Assembly: GCF_000317895.1 (NCBI RefSeq)
Contig: NC_019567.1
Span: forward strand, 3,100,001-3,164,000
Direction: 5' to 3'
DNA from: Bdellovibrio bacteriovorus str. Tiberius
Lineage (GTDB): Bacteria; Bdellovibrionota; Bdellovibrionia; Bdellovibrionales; Bdellovibrionaceae
Length of the DNA stretch: 64,000 bases
Within the stretch, counting starts at the first letter, position 1. Every line of letters starts with the position of its first letter. The position numbers were made by a program, and so were the translations under genes. Below, piece after piece: positions 9,019 through 19,053 of the stretch. Below the pieces are notes generated by a model. That model was not told the DNA's origin. It was given only the letters and a program-made list of their open reading frames with translations, and ran no database searches.

Positions 9019-10238
9019 AGAGGACACTGCAAGAGCGCATATTCCACCCCGCTCTTGCTGTTTTCAACAAACAGGTGTCTCCCGCCTGGAAGCACTGTCC
9101 ACAATCCCCGCTCTGAAATCGCCTTCACCGCCACCTTGTCTGTCACCGCAAATTTCTTTGATTCCCCTGCCGGAGCCGCCACGGTCAGACCGTATTCCTT
9201 CAGAATATTATAAGGTCTTTTTCTTTCAGCAAACCACACGGCGCGAGGCTCCTGTTCACCATAGACTTTGTACTCTTCGCGATAATCCAGAGGTTCCCCG
9301 GTTTCAACGGCCAAAGCCGCCGGTGCCCCCTGCAAATGAGTCAAAGGATAGAAGGCCCATTTTTCATCACGCTCCAGCCAGCTGCTGGTTTTAAATCCGA
9401 TCTGTTCATACGGTGCCACCACAAAGTCCGAGAACGGATTGGTGCCGGCATCCACGGACAGCCTTTGCGTTTCAAGGCTTAAACGATCCGGTGCCACTTT
9501 ATAGACAGCAAAGTCGTGACCCTCGCCGCTGGAATAAGCCAGCAGACCCGGTTCGATGCGCACACGGGCTTTGCCGTTGGAATACTCCTGCCCGCACTGC
9601 AGGACACTGAGCATGTTGCCGGACTCAACCCCCATCAGGGTGTCCGGTGATCTTGGCACTTCACGCGGAATCACGCTTTGCCAAGCCTGGCTGTTGTAAA
9701 AGCCAAGGCGCCCGTTGGCCTCCAAAGAAACAAACGTGCTTTGGTTCAAACGTCTAAAGATCACATCTGACTTCCAGTTGTGCCCACAAACCCCCAATTG
9801 ATTCAGCATCGTTGCATTGTCTCCGTCCATTCGAATCGGCAATGTCCGCCCGCTTTCGGTGCGCACAAAGGCCATATTGCCGAAAGTCGCCGCCAGGGAA
9901 TATTTGGATTCTTCGAAAGGATAAATAGCATTGGCAATGGTGGACTTGGCTTCGAGATACGGAGTGAAGTCTTGAGCAAAGCCCAGTTTATTCACCACCC
10001 ATGTGTCGCCCTTGGCATTCAAAGTCAAAGCCCGGTATTCACCATCAGAAAAACGGTCCATCGCCGCCAGCATGGAGGTCTGCTCGAACCGGCCGGATTT
10101 CACCGTCGCACATTCCGGAAGTTTAGGACGAGGCTTGCTGTTTTCAAAAACCATGGCCAGCACCAGCCCCAGAGCAATCACAACCGCCAGAATCACCGGG
10201 ACTTTAATAAAAAACGGAATGGCTTTTTTATTGGTCAT
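9015..10238 (-). CDS. Anchored extracytoplasmic protein, last gene of the integrin-like operon
   Basis: 407 residues with a membrane anchor at about 9-29 and a large beta-rich extracytoplasmic domain with repeated short strands (for example EYRALTLNAKGDTWVVNKLG) that could form a beta-propeller. Its start overlaps the VWA gene by 11 bp. No catalytic motif is seen. As the last gene of the operon it is probably made with the FG-GAP and VWA surface proteins. Confidence 0.72.
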   Translation of the reverse strand: MTNKKAIPFFIKVPVILAVVIALGLVLAMVFENSKPRPKLPECATVKSGRFEQTSMLAAMDRFSDGEYRALTLNAKGDTWVVNKLGFAQDFTPYLEAKSTIANAIYPFEESKYSLAATFGNMAFVRTESGRTLPIRMDGDNATMLNQLGVCGHNWKSDVIFRRLNQSTFVSLEANGRLGFYNSQAWQSVIPREVPRSPDTLMGVESGNMLSVLQCGQEYSNGKARVRIEPGLLAYSSGEGHDFAVYKVAPDRLSLETQRLSVDAGTNPFSDFVVAPYEQIGFKTSSWLERDEKWAFYPLTHLQGAPAALAVETGEPLDYREEYKVYGEQEPRAVWFAERKRPYNILKEYGLTVAAPAGESKKFAVTDKVAVKAISERGLWTVLPGGRHLFVENSKSGVEYALLQCPL

Positions 10239-11637
10239 TTTTCACCTTGCTGCAATCCATCTTCACAAGTCCACTGTTGGAACCCATGATCACATCCTTA
10301 AAGACGCATTTTTCATCCACGCGGACTTCGTAGACGCCCTTACCCAGAACCAGTGGCACATTCGTCAGATGATTTCCCAGCAGCGCAAAGCGTCCGTCAT
10401 AGACGTAAATGCCCCGCACCTTGGGATCTTCCACCACCAAAGCCCCGGCTTCCTGAACATCATAAGTGTATTCAGCATTGGGAACAATCAGGTAGTTTTC
10501 CAAAGTCTTTTCAAAGAAAGGATCACGATAAAGACGAATCGCCCACTTGCCCGTTGGCAGCGGAACACGCACATCACTGGTGAAGCGCTTGATTACTTTG
10601 CGGTTGGAATCCAGAAGCTCGATCTTCATCAGCTTTTCAACAAAGTTTGCCTGGAAGAACCCCTGTCCGCCCACCTTCAGCGTCACCTTTTTTTGAGGTG
10701 GGATGATGAACTCTGAAAATTTGTATTTGGGTTTCAGATTCACGATAGCCAGGTACTTGCCCGGAGGAACTTCAATCCCCTGAGAGGCATGGAATTTACG
10801 ATAGATCTCGTTCGGGGAATCCGCCCGGAACAAAAACACCGTCGCGTTGGGCTGAGGGCTGCTGACAAACAGGTTCTTACCCGGATTCAGCTGCTTGTCC
10901 AGATCCTGAAACAGCTCTTCCAGCTTTTGTTCGTCATCCGCCTGGTTCATGTCACCAATACAGGCCAGCTTGTTCAAAATATCCGGCTGGTTCTGCAGAC
11001 CGAAAGCCACGACAAAGAATTTCAAATCCACATCTTTGCCACTGAGTTCCGCCGCGATCTTGCACGGATCCTGACCGCAGGTTTCTTCCCCGTCGGTGAA
11101 CAGCACCACTCGCTTCGGCCCCTGGTAATGCTCAACATCCTTATAGGCATCCTTCAAAGCCTGACCAATCGGGGTCATGCCCACCGGTTCAAAGCCCTTC
11201 ACGATACCCTCAATTGCGCCCAGCTTGCTTTGTCCGGGTTCAATCGCCAGATAGTTGTCCTTGCAGTCTTTCTTGCGGCGTGAACCGATCACCCGCAGAC
11301 CACTGCTGGTCTTTTCCGTCCACTGGGACATCAAATATCGGGCCAGCAGTTTTTTCAGAACATAGATCTTGGTTTTTTTCGGGCCCATCAACTGTCCCAT
11401 CGAACCCGAGCTGTCGATGACGTATTCCACCAGTGGAATCGCCGTTGATGGCAGGTCTTCGGCCTTCACCTCTGCCGCGGCATTGGCAGGAATCTTGGAA
11501 GGATCGAAATCCATATTATCAAGAAGATCTTCAGCCTTTAGTTGAGTCATCCCCTGCGGCACGGAAGGTTCGTCCTTTTGCTGGGCCGAGGAGGCAAAAG
11601 CACACAAAGTCAGGGCTATCAGAATCAGCTTTCTCAT
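10228..11637 (-). CDS. Secreted von Willebrand factor A (VWA) domain protein
   Basis: 469 residues with a signal peptide (1-18, ending SSA). The VWA domain (about 67-255) has a complete MIDAS metal site: DSSGSMG (Asp75, Ser77, Ser79), Thr155 in VGMTPIG, and Asp182 in LFTDGEE. The C-terminal half (about 260-469) is beta-rich and probably folds as small carboxypeptidase-regulatory or PEGA-like modules. It overlaps its neighbours at both ends (4 bp and 11 bp). VWA/MIDAS domains bind protein ligands through a divalent metal, so this is the likely adhesive or assembly module of the operon. Confidence 0.88.
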   Translation of the reverse strand: MRKLILIALTLCAFASSAQQKDEPSVPQGMTQLKAEDLLDNMDFDPSKIPANAAAEVKAEDLPSTAIPLVEYVIDSSGSMGQLMGPKKTKIYVLKKLLARYLMSQWTEKTSSGLRVIGSRRKKDCKDNYLAIEPGQSKLGAIEGIVKGFEPVGMTPIGQALKDAYKDVEHYQGPKRVVLFTDGEETCGQDPCKIAAELSGKDVDLKFFVVAFGLQNQPDILNKLACIGDMNQADDEQKLEELFQDLDKQLNPGKNLFVSSPQPNATVFLFRADSPNEIYRKFHASQGIEVPPGKYLAIVNLKPKYKFSEFIIPPQKKVTLKVGGQGFFQANFVEKLMKIELLDSNRKVIKRFTSDVRVPLPTGKWAIRLYRDPFFEKTLENYLIVPNAEYTYDVQEAGALVVEDPKVRGIYVYDGRFALLGNHLTNVPLVLGKGVYEVRVDEKCVFKDVIMGSNSGLVKMDCSKVKNDQ

Positions 11638-12806
11638 CGTGGTTTCAGCATCTTTCCGATATAGTCTTCCATACGAAGACCAATCATGATTCGAATGAAG
11701 TTCTGGCTTTCTTTGTAGGTGCCACCTTCAGGGATACTATAAAAGCCATCCGGAGCGTTTGTCGGCGCACCCGAGAACGTCACCTGACTGGAGCTCATTC
11801 CCGTACTGACATCCACCGAGAACCTTTTAAAGAACGGAATAAAACCCATGTGCACCAGCGTTGTCGCCCCAAGGGAAATTTCCATCGCCGTCCCGGTGGA
11901 GCTTTCCCCCCGGGTGACCCCACTGTCCTTCATTGAATAAGACGGGAAGTAAGTCAGGTCGAAGTACACACGGTTGAAGCTCCAATCAAAGGACTTTTCT
12001 GAATTAAAAATATTCGGACCAAACAGATAATGGAAGTTTGCTCCAAGCCCCATGCCAGAACCCGTGCTGCTTAAGACATATTCATCATCATTGGCGGTTT
12101 TGAAATCCGTGGACTTTGTCACCAGCTTCAGCGTCGGACGCAATTCTTTCCAGATCGGCAGAAAACGGTAATGAATCGCGATCATGCTTTCGCGATAGGT
12201 TGTTTCCTTTTCCTCGCGATTATAGGACTTCACCGGCACGCTGCCGCCCGAGCTGCGGTACTCAAGACCGATTCTCCACAGAAAATCGAAGTACCACATC
12301 AAATGCGTATCCATGAAGTTGTATTCAAACGTTTTGTACTGATTGGCCTGATTGGGTGACGCACTTTCGATCTTTCCCTGATAAGGGCCGAAATCCAGCT
12401 GCACATAACCCTGCTCGTAAGGATCCGGTTCGTCCGGCTGAATGCCCCCGGTTGGCGGAACTTCCGGTTCGTCATACTTTTTTTCCTGAAGGCGCGCCAG
12501 ACTGACCACGCGGTCCCGAACCTTCGGAAACTTGGTAATGGTTTTTGAATCGAGCAGAATCAGGAACTTCCCATCCTGCATGTTTTCCACAGACCCGCGC
12601 GAGATAACTTCGATGTCATCATCCTTGATACGCGCAATGACCACCAGATCACCAACCCGAACCAGCGGTGTTGATCCGACAATCACCACATCGTCATTAA
12701 CCCCGATGATGGGTACAGAATTTTTCCGGATAACATCCGGATTGATGATGCTGGCAAAGCAGACATTGGCGATAATAAAGATGCTGAAAAAAAGATGAAG
12801 CCTCAC
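11634..12806 (-). CDS. Outer-membrane-type protein of the surface operon
   Basis: 390 residues with a signal peptide (1-18, ending CFA). The N-terminal part (20-110) is beta-rich with alternating Val/Asp/Arg, like a small SH3-like or flagellar-assembly-like module (VRVGDLVVIARIKDDDIEVI). A proline linker near 115-128 is followed by 260 residues of barrel-like strands with aromatic residues at strand ends. It overlaps the VWA gene by 4 bp. It could be the outer-membrane anchor or exit port for the operon's surface proteins. Function is inferred from position only. Confidence 0.72.
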   Translation of the reverse strand: MRLHLFFSIFIIANVCFASIINPDVIRKNSVPIIGVNDDVVIVGSTPLVRVGDLVVIARIKDDDIEVISRGSVENMQDGKFLILLDSKTITKFPKVRDRVVSLARLQEKKYDEPEVPPTGGIQPDEPDPYEQGYVQLDFGPYQGKIESASPNQANQYKTFEYNFMDTHLMWYFDFLWRIGLEYRSSGGSVPVKSYNREEKETTYRESMIAIHYRFLPIWKELRPTLKLVTKSTDFKTANDDEYVLSSTGSGMGLGANFHYLFGPNIFNSEKSFDWSFNRVYFDLTYFPSYSMKDSGVTRGESSTGTAMEISLGATTLVHMGFIPFFKRFSVDVSTGMSSSQVTFSGAPTNAPDGFYSIPEGGTYKESQNFIRIMIGLRMEDYIGKMLKPR

Positions 12807-12849
12807 AGATAAATTCTATGAGGCCTCTCTGAAAGATACAATTTTAAAG

Positions 12850-15800
12850 CTAGCGGGCGCGGTAAATCCGGCCCTTGCTGCGACTGACAAGAAGGATCTG
12901 GCCCGAGTCAAAACTGATGATGCTGTCGACTGGATCCTGCACGGAATTCGCATAGACCTGATAGCTGTCCAGATCGATAGTGAACACCTGATTGGCATCC
13001 TTCATCGTTCCTATAATCATGCGTTCATCAGGTCGGATGACCAGACGACGACCCTGCCCTGGCACATCAAATGGCGAGCTGCTGATTTCATTGACCCCGA
13101 CGAATTGAACGTCGGCCGCCGTCGGAGTTTTTGCTGGTCCGTCGGTCAGGACGGCCACGCCGCCGGTTCCGGTCAACAAGGCCATCACACGGTGAGAAGC
13201 CACATCCACAACCAGATCCGTCGGTTTGCAGTCCTGATGTCCAGCGACCCCGTCCCACAACGTGATCTGAGCCACCAATCCAGGTGTTCCCCCAGAACGC
13301 ACGTTGCTGACATTAAAGACAAACAACTTATGCGATACAGACGGACTGGTCTGCTGAGTCGCCACATAAAGGCGTTCCAGATTCTTATTCAGCACCATAC
13401 CGGAAATTTTAGCCGTGCCGAAGTTGTAAATCTGAACGGCGCTGGCCGGATTCAGATAATCGTACATCAGCTTGTCCCCGTTATCCGAGGCATAGAAGAC
13501 ATAAGACGAATCCAGGGACTCGGTCAGACGCAAATCAGAATTCATACTGCTGGTGAACAAGTTCTGAGGACAGTCACCGATACACTTGTTTCCTGTGCCC
13601 AGACTAAGACCAGTCAGATCCGTTGCCGGAATACGCAGCGCCTCTGTCGTCAGACCAAATGGTCCCACCCGACCGGTTTGCGATGTCAGCAGGATATCAA
13701 AGCTGCCGGACGTCTTCACCAGGGCCATGCGTTTAGTCTGAGTTCCCGTCAGCCATGGCAGATCCTCCATAAAGTTCCATGGAGGATTCACCAAAGTTCC
13801 GTTAGGTTTGTTCATCGCCCCATTCACCAGAGTCAAATCCCACAGGAAGTGCTTCGTGAACATTCCCAAAGTATAGGTTCCGGCAAAGACCAGGTGATCA
13901 ACAATGTTTGACCCCAGATTCAGCGTGACCGGCACTTCATTCAGCCAGTTCAGCGCCAGTGGATTCATTGATGGCAGACTTTCCGGACGTGCCGCAAAGA
14001 TGTCGAACAGTTTTTCTGCCAACAGATAGTTATTGCGGATCTTCACTTTCCATTCTTTGGTGGCCACATAGTTTCCGTCAGTGGCTTCCGCACGGATCAT
14101 AAATTCACCGGATTTCAACGGACCTGCCCCATCCGGATCCACGGAAGCATCCGTGTCCTTGGCTTTAAATTCAAAGTTTGGTCCCTCGTCATAACGAAGC
14201 TCATCATTCACGTACCAGCGATAGAAGAGTGTATCGTTGGCATTCGGATCTGTTGCCGAGATCGAGAATGAAATCGGTGATTTTTCAGATGCCAGCACAT
14301 CCGTCCCCGCAGGCAGGAAGCTGTCAATCACTGGTGAAGCCTCAAACGGCGACAACGGATTCTGCACTTTCAGATAGAAGCTGACCGTGTCAGTTTCCTG
14401 GGTTTTCAAGTCACGCACGCGGACTCGCACCTGATGGCCCGCACCGCCTTCGGCAGTCACGTCTGTCGGGTACGCCGGATTCCAACTGATGATGCCTTTC
14501 GCAGAATCGATACACATTCCGTTCGCTTCCGCACATGGGCGCGGCGCTGTTACCAGCGAGTACTCCAACGAGTTATTCTGCGAATTATTAACAATCACCG
14601 GATATTTAAACGGTGCCGACGGCATACTGGCCGCCGTGTGAGGCATAAAGTGAACCGGAGTGCCCGCCAGATTCTGCCGAGGACTGACGAAGTAAGCCGG
14701 TGCCACCACATTAATACGTAATGGCGTCGCACTGGCAGATCGAGCCAGCGCCAAAGCATCACGATCCACGTCACCGTTATCGTTGACATACAATTCAGCA
14801 GAATGCTCGCCAATGTGAGTTCGTTGAGGACACCATTCCAACTTATAACGCTGGCGCAAAGTGCTGCCGACAAGCTCTGGAGTACCCACCGGAGTCAATT
14901 TCGGCACGGCCAAGTCCGCATTCAGATTCGTACCGTCACCACACTGGGGAACTGAAACGTTACGTTTGTAAGTAGCATCATAGGTGGCAATTTCAGGAGC
15001 CCAGGTCGTGCTGTTCGCATGACACGTATAAGGATCTGCCGACACCGGATCCAAAGTTGGATGGCGCAAAGGAACGCCATTGGCATCACGACAAAGCGTC
15101 AGCAATGTCGAGAAGCTGCCGCCATTTGGAACATAGGCATCATTGTCATACAGGTAAACATCCTGGCTGAAGTACGTATCAGCAAAAATCCTGAAGTTGT
15201 TGCCTGAAACGATTTCGGCAATGGACGGCACCTGATTTTTATTGATCAGACGAATCTTATAGAAGGCATCTGTGGACTGCTGCACATCCGGCATTGTTTT
15301 GGCGTCATAGACACGCATTTTAACAACAAGCCCTGCTGTGCCCGAGAACTTTTTCGAATCCGCATCTGTCGGATTCCAGACCAGCTTGGCTGTTGTTTTC
15401 GAACCAGGTCCCGGCGTCAAAGCTTCACGCTTTTCGATTTGAACACTGAGGCCTTCCGGTCGTGGCACCCAAGTGGAGGTTTTTAAATCATACACCTGGG
15501 CATCCAGATCGAAGTTCACCGTCTGAAGCTCGGATCCTTTGTTGTTATCCACAGCATAGATATTATAGAGCGACTCGGTAGCCTCATTGAAGTCACCCAA
15601 CGTCAAAGGCGTACCCAAAGCCGCGCCCGATCCCCCCGCTAGCGGTGTGAAGCTGCTGTTGGTAAGGACAGGCTTGGTGTTGATCTCTTTCACCACCAAG
15701 GTGACATTCGTGACGGTGCTTAATGTTCCCCATGGTGAACGCTCAATTGCCGTCACCTTGAAGCTGAAGTTTCCGGAATAATCAGCCGCATTCGGCGTGT

Positions 15801-18800
15801 AACGGAAGTAACACTTGTTTGTCTTAAAGTAAGTCTGGTCCGCAGCCGCTGGCACCGTTGAACACACATTCGTGCCCGTACAAGCAGAGTTGGCAAGTCC
15901 CGTTGTACGACACACGCTCCACTGACCGACGGGGCCTGTTCCGATCTTTTCAACGGTGAAGGTGTAGTAGTCTTTTGGATCCAGGGGATACCAATAGTCA
16001 TCCAAATTGTAATACGGAGTTGGCAACTTTAAAGCACTGTCGGCAACTTGAATCAAACCATCCTGCAAGTTAGTACCTTGAGTTGCGATGATTGTCGGGC
16101 TGCTGACGATAATCGACGGATTGTTGACGTCGGTAAATCGCAAAGACGCCAGGCGATTGTTGGCAATCGGTGTGGCCGTTGTCCAACCCACATTCTCGAC
16201 CCGACGAACCCATCTGTTGATAGTCAGCGTACCTACCGGCATCACCAGAGGATCAATCAATTCGTAATAAGTGTAATTGGCCGTACGAACCCGAGTCCCG
16301 GCCGGCAGGTTGATCGCCGTGGTCCCCGTCGCCCGGAAGAATCGGGCAATACCCTGGTGCTCAAAGACCCCGGTGTTTTCCACTTTCAAATTGGAAGCTT
16401 CCGGTGGCAGAACATTCACGAACGTATTAATGGCTTTGGCCGGCGCACGATAGCCATCCAGTGCCCGCACGCGGAACTTGCGATAGATATCCACCTGATT
16501 CGATGTCCCGCGCTGAACAGAGTGCTCATTCCAGTCATAAAGGCCTGGAGGATGCGGCAATGTTGGTGACCCGGCTACAACCGTTCCAGAAATCGCCTTC
16601 ACGGTGAAGGCCGGTGAACCTGCCAGCGTGTTACTGGAGGTCAGGGCCGTTCCGTCAGCAATCAGAATTGGTTTTCTCCACACCGGGATTGAAACACTGG
16701 CTGTCCCGATCGGCATCACAATGTCATCCGGAGTTTCAAATTCCATTAAACGGGTTGCCGTGCGCACCACTGTCATTTTAGGAATTGTGATCGCTGTCGT
16801 GGTTGTCGGACGACTGAACGTGACAATCCCACGATCATACAAGGCCGCCGGATTCGTCACCGTAACACCCGCCGGAACCGCTGTCCCGATCACCGTGACA
16901 GTATTGGCCGCGGCCGTAGTACCATCAGCAATCACCGGGAACAGGACTTCAAGATCACCCGCGTTTATCGTGACAGCCGTCTTGGGCTTAAAGACGATAT
17001 TGCTGCCCGGAACGGTGAATGTGTTCGTGGTCGCAAAAGTTCTGGCGGCGGTATCCTCGCCCGAACGAGCGAAGCGTACATACCCCGCAGCCATACCCGC
17101 AATATCCGCAGATGTATTCATGATACGAATACAGAATGAAGAAGCATTTCGACGATAGGTCGGTTCATCCATCCCCACCATACGACGCAGAATCAGCATT
17201 TGATTCGTTCCGCAGTCCACAACGTTGGTCAACGAGTCAATGGCCCCTTTATTGGTGTTCGTGCCCGCCAAGCTGAAGTCATAGGCTTCAAGCCATAGCG
17301 GATCATTATCCTTGTCCGAAACAGTGTAAGTAATTTGGTTCTGAATCTGATTGGTTCTGACCTGAACCGTCTGATCCGCCCCTGCCAAGCAGGGTTTGGT
17401 ATTGCGATCGGCGGCCGTCAAATTCAATGTGATCGGAGCTGCTGCACCGTTGTGATTGTCCTTCAACGTGACAATGAAAGTGCCGGTTTTCAAAGTATGC
17501 AGCGGCTTCCACAGGAAAGTATACCGAACACGGTCCACCAAAATTTCAGGTGAACCCACCTGCGTGATATAAGTCTTTAGTGTGCCGGCTGTCGTTACGA
17601 CCAATTCATCAGGCGGAACTGCCGCATTGGGCCCGATATTGTCGGCATCCTGGAAATCCAAATAAAACTGATAAGGAGCCGCCCCATCCGGAACTTCGTT
17701 GGCGCAATAGTCATACTCGATTGCACTGTCGGCGATCGGATTCACCCCGCCCAGCATGATGGGGGCAGAGTTGGTGTCTTTTACGGTGACCTGCAAGTTG
17801 GCCAGCGTCAAACCACCCAGAGCATCGGTCACTTCCAGCATGATACTGTTAAGACCTTTTCGTGCGTCTTCATTGTTCGGCGTCCAGCGCACCGTCACTT
17901 CACCGGCGTTGTTGATTTCGGTCGGCGCCATCACATTATTCAAATACAGCGGATTGGAACCAGCAATGGCATCCGCCACCACTTTTACGGCATCCCCGTC
18001 TTCATCTTTGAATTTGACCAGACACACCCATTCCGTGTTTTCGTTGACCGTCGCCGGACAGTTATAGCTGTAAGTGGGACGACGATTGACGTTTTCAACC
18101 AGCACCGGCCAGTCGACACGGCTGATTTTACCGCCGTCCGAAAGGATGACACTCATTGTATAGGGCTCGGGACGACCATCATCATAGGTCGGATCCCAGC
18201 GCACGATGCCCTCTTCGGCCGTGCGCAAAACACCTTCCAGCATCCAGGCATAAAACACCTGATCCCCATCCGGGTCTCTGGCGGTGGCGCGAATTTCAAT
18301 TTTTTTGCCTTCTTCCACCCGCTGCTGCTGCACCTTGGTGGTGGCCTTTTCATCCAGCACCGGCGGGCGGTTCAGAATTCCAAATGGATAAGGCTCGACG
18401 GTGACATCGCCGTCGGTGTTAAAGACGAAGTCCACACCGAAGGATTTCATATAGGTCAGGAAATCATAGCTGTTCGACAGACCGTTACGGATAAATCGAT
18501 ACAACAGATCCGGATTGAATTCCGGAGAAATACCGAACAGCGCCAGTCGCTCTTCACGGAATTTGGTCACGGCGGCGGTGATCTTTTGAATTTCATCAGG
18601 CGTATAAGTGCTAAGATCGCGGCCCGGATAAGTCGAAAGCAGGTTATAAACCAGCGTCGTATCAAGACTTGGCTGAATGATAGCGTCTGGATACACGACG
18701 GCATACCACGGCAAGGTACGGTATTCCATCACCACTTTCAAAACCATGGCGCCGGCAGGGCTCAGTCCCTTCGGCATGATGGAACGGATGAAATCCGGTT

Positions 18801-19026
18801 TCGCATCGGTGGTCATATCCAGCAGGTTTTTGGTTTTCTTTTCAGTCTGAATGAACTCTGTCAGGTACAGAGAGAACTTTTTCGTGCTGGCCGGGTTGAC
18901 CTTGGTCATATCAAATTGCAATAGACTGCCCGGAGGAATAACGATTTCACTCGATTTCCCCTGCTCTTCAAGACAGCCTGTCAACCAGACTGTCGCCAGA
19001 ATAAGCGCCAAAGCTTTTAATACCAT
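12850..19026 (-). CDS. Giant lipoprotein with tandem Ig/cadherin-like domains and a C-terminal propeller-like region
   Basis: About 2058 residues from the ATG at 19026 with a GGGGGCAGGGG site; a TTG start at 19047 is less likely. The lipoprotein signal ends LTGC. The body (about 220-1650) holds many beta-sandwich modules with cadherin/He-PIG signatures such as ATARDPDGDQVFYAW, VKFKDEDGDAVKV and SATDPNANDTLFYRW, whose DxDGD turns suggest calcium binding. The last ~370 residues look like beta-propeller blades and end SKGRIYRAR. It follows the 1740-residue FG-GAP gene by 27 bp and precedes the next gene by 43 bp. Probably a long stalk on the cell surface. Confidence 0.85.
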   Translation of the reverse strand: MVLKALALILATVWLTGCLEEQGKSSEIVIPPGSLLQFDMTKVNPASTKKFSLYLTEFIQTEKKTKNLLDMTTDAKPDFIRSIMPKGLSPAGAMVLKVVMEYRTLPWYAVVYPDAIIQPSLDTTLVYNLLSTYPGRDLSTYTPDEIQKITAAVTKFREERLALFGISPEFNPDLLYRFIRNGLSNSYDFLTYMKSFGVDFVFNTDGDVTVEPYPFGILNRPPVLDEKATTKVQQQRVEEGKKIEIRATARDPDGDQVFYAWMLEGVLRTAEEGIVRWDPTYDDGRPEPYTMSVILSDGGKISRVDWPVLVENVNRRPTYSYNCPATVNENTEWVCLVKFKDEDGDAVKVVADAIAGSNPLYLNNVMAPTEINNAGEVTVRWTPNNEDARKGLNSIMLEVTDALGGLTLANLQVTVKDTNSAPIMLGGVNPIADSAIEYDYCANEVPDGAAPYQFYLDFQDADNIGPNAAVPPDELVVTTAGTLKTYITQVGSPEILVDRVRYTFLWKPLHTLKTGTFIVTLKDNHNGAAAPITLNLTAADRNTKPCLAGADQTVQVRTNQIQNQITYTVSDKDNDPLWLEAYDFSLAGTNTNKGAIDSLTNVVDCGTNQMLILRRMVGMDEPTYRRNASSFCIRIMNTSADIAGMAAGYVRFARSGEDTAARTFATTNTFTVPGSNIVFKPKTAVTINAGDLEVLFPVIADGTTAAANTVTVIGTAVPAGVTVTNPAALYDRGIVTFSRPTTTTAITIPKMTVVRTATRLMEFETPDDIVMPIGTASVSIPVWRKPILIADGTALTSSNTLAGSPAFTVKAISGTVVAGSPTLPHPPGLYDWNEHSVQRGTSNQVDIYRKFRVRALDGYRAPAKAINTFVNVLPPEASNLKVENTGVFEHQGIARFFRATGTTAINLPAGTRVRTANYTYYELIDPLVMPVGTLTINRWVRRVENVGWTTATPIANNRLASLRFTDVNNPSIIVSSPTIIATQGTNLQDGLIQVADSALKLPTPYYNLDDYWYPLDPKDYYTFTVEKIGTGPVGQWSVCRTTGLANSACTGTNVCSTVPAAADQTYFKTNKCYFRYTPNAADYSGNFSFKVTAIERSPWGTLSTVTNVTLVVKEINTKPVLTNSSFTPLAGGSGAALGTPLTLGDFNEATESLYNIYAVDNNKGSELQTVNFDLDAQVYDLKTSTWVPRPEGLSVQIEKREALTPGPGSKTTAKLVWNPTDADSKKFSGTAGLVVKMRVYDAKTMPDVQQSTDAFYKIRLINKNQVPSIAEIVSGNNFRIFADTYFSQDVYLYDNDAYVPNGGSFSTLLTLCRDANGVPLRHPTLDPVSADPYTCHANSTTWAPEIATYDATYKRNVSVPQCGDGTNLNADLAVPKLTPVGTPELVGSTLRQRYKLEWCPQRTHIGEHSAELYVNDNGDVDRDALALARSASATPLRINVVAPAYFVSPRQNLAGTPVHFMPHTAASMPSAPFKYPVIVNNSQNNSLEYSLVTAPRPCAEANGMCIDSAKGIISWNPAYPTDVTAEGGAGHQVRVRVRDLKTQETDTVSFYLKVQNPLSPFEASPVIDSFLPAGTDVLASEKSPISFSISATDPNANDTLFYRWYVNDELRYDEGPNFEFKAKDTDASVDPDGAGPLKSGEFMIRAEATDGNYVATKEWKVKIRNNYLLAEKLFDIFAARPESLPSMNPLALNWLNEVPVTLNLGSNIVDHLVFAGTYTLGMFTKHFLWDLTLVNGAMNKPNGTLVNPPWNFMEDLPWLTGTQTKRMALVKTSGSFDILLTSQTGRVGPFGLTTEALRIPATDLTGLSLGTGNKCIGDCPQNLFTSSMNSDLRLTESLDSSYVFYASDNGDKLMYDYLNPASAVQIYNFGTAKISGMVLNKNLERLYVATQQTSPSVSHKLFVFNVSNVRSGGTPGLVAQITLWDGVAGHQDCKPTDLVVDVASHRVMALLTGTGGVAVLTDGPAKTPTAADVQFVGVNEISSSPFDVPGQGRRLVIRPDERMIIGTMKDANQVFTIDLDSYQVYANSVQDPVDSIISFDSGQILLVSRSKGRIYRAR

Positions 19027-19053
19027 CCCCTGCCCCCGCAGAAACAAACGTGC

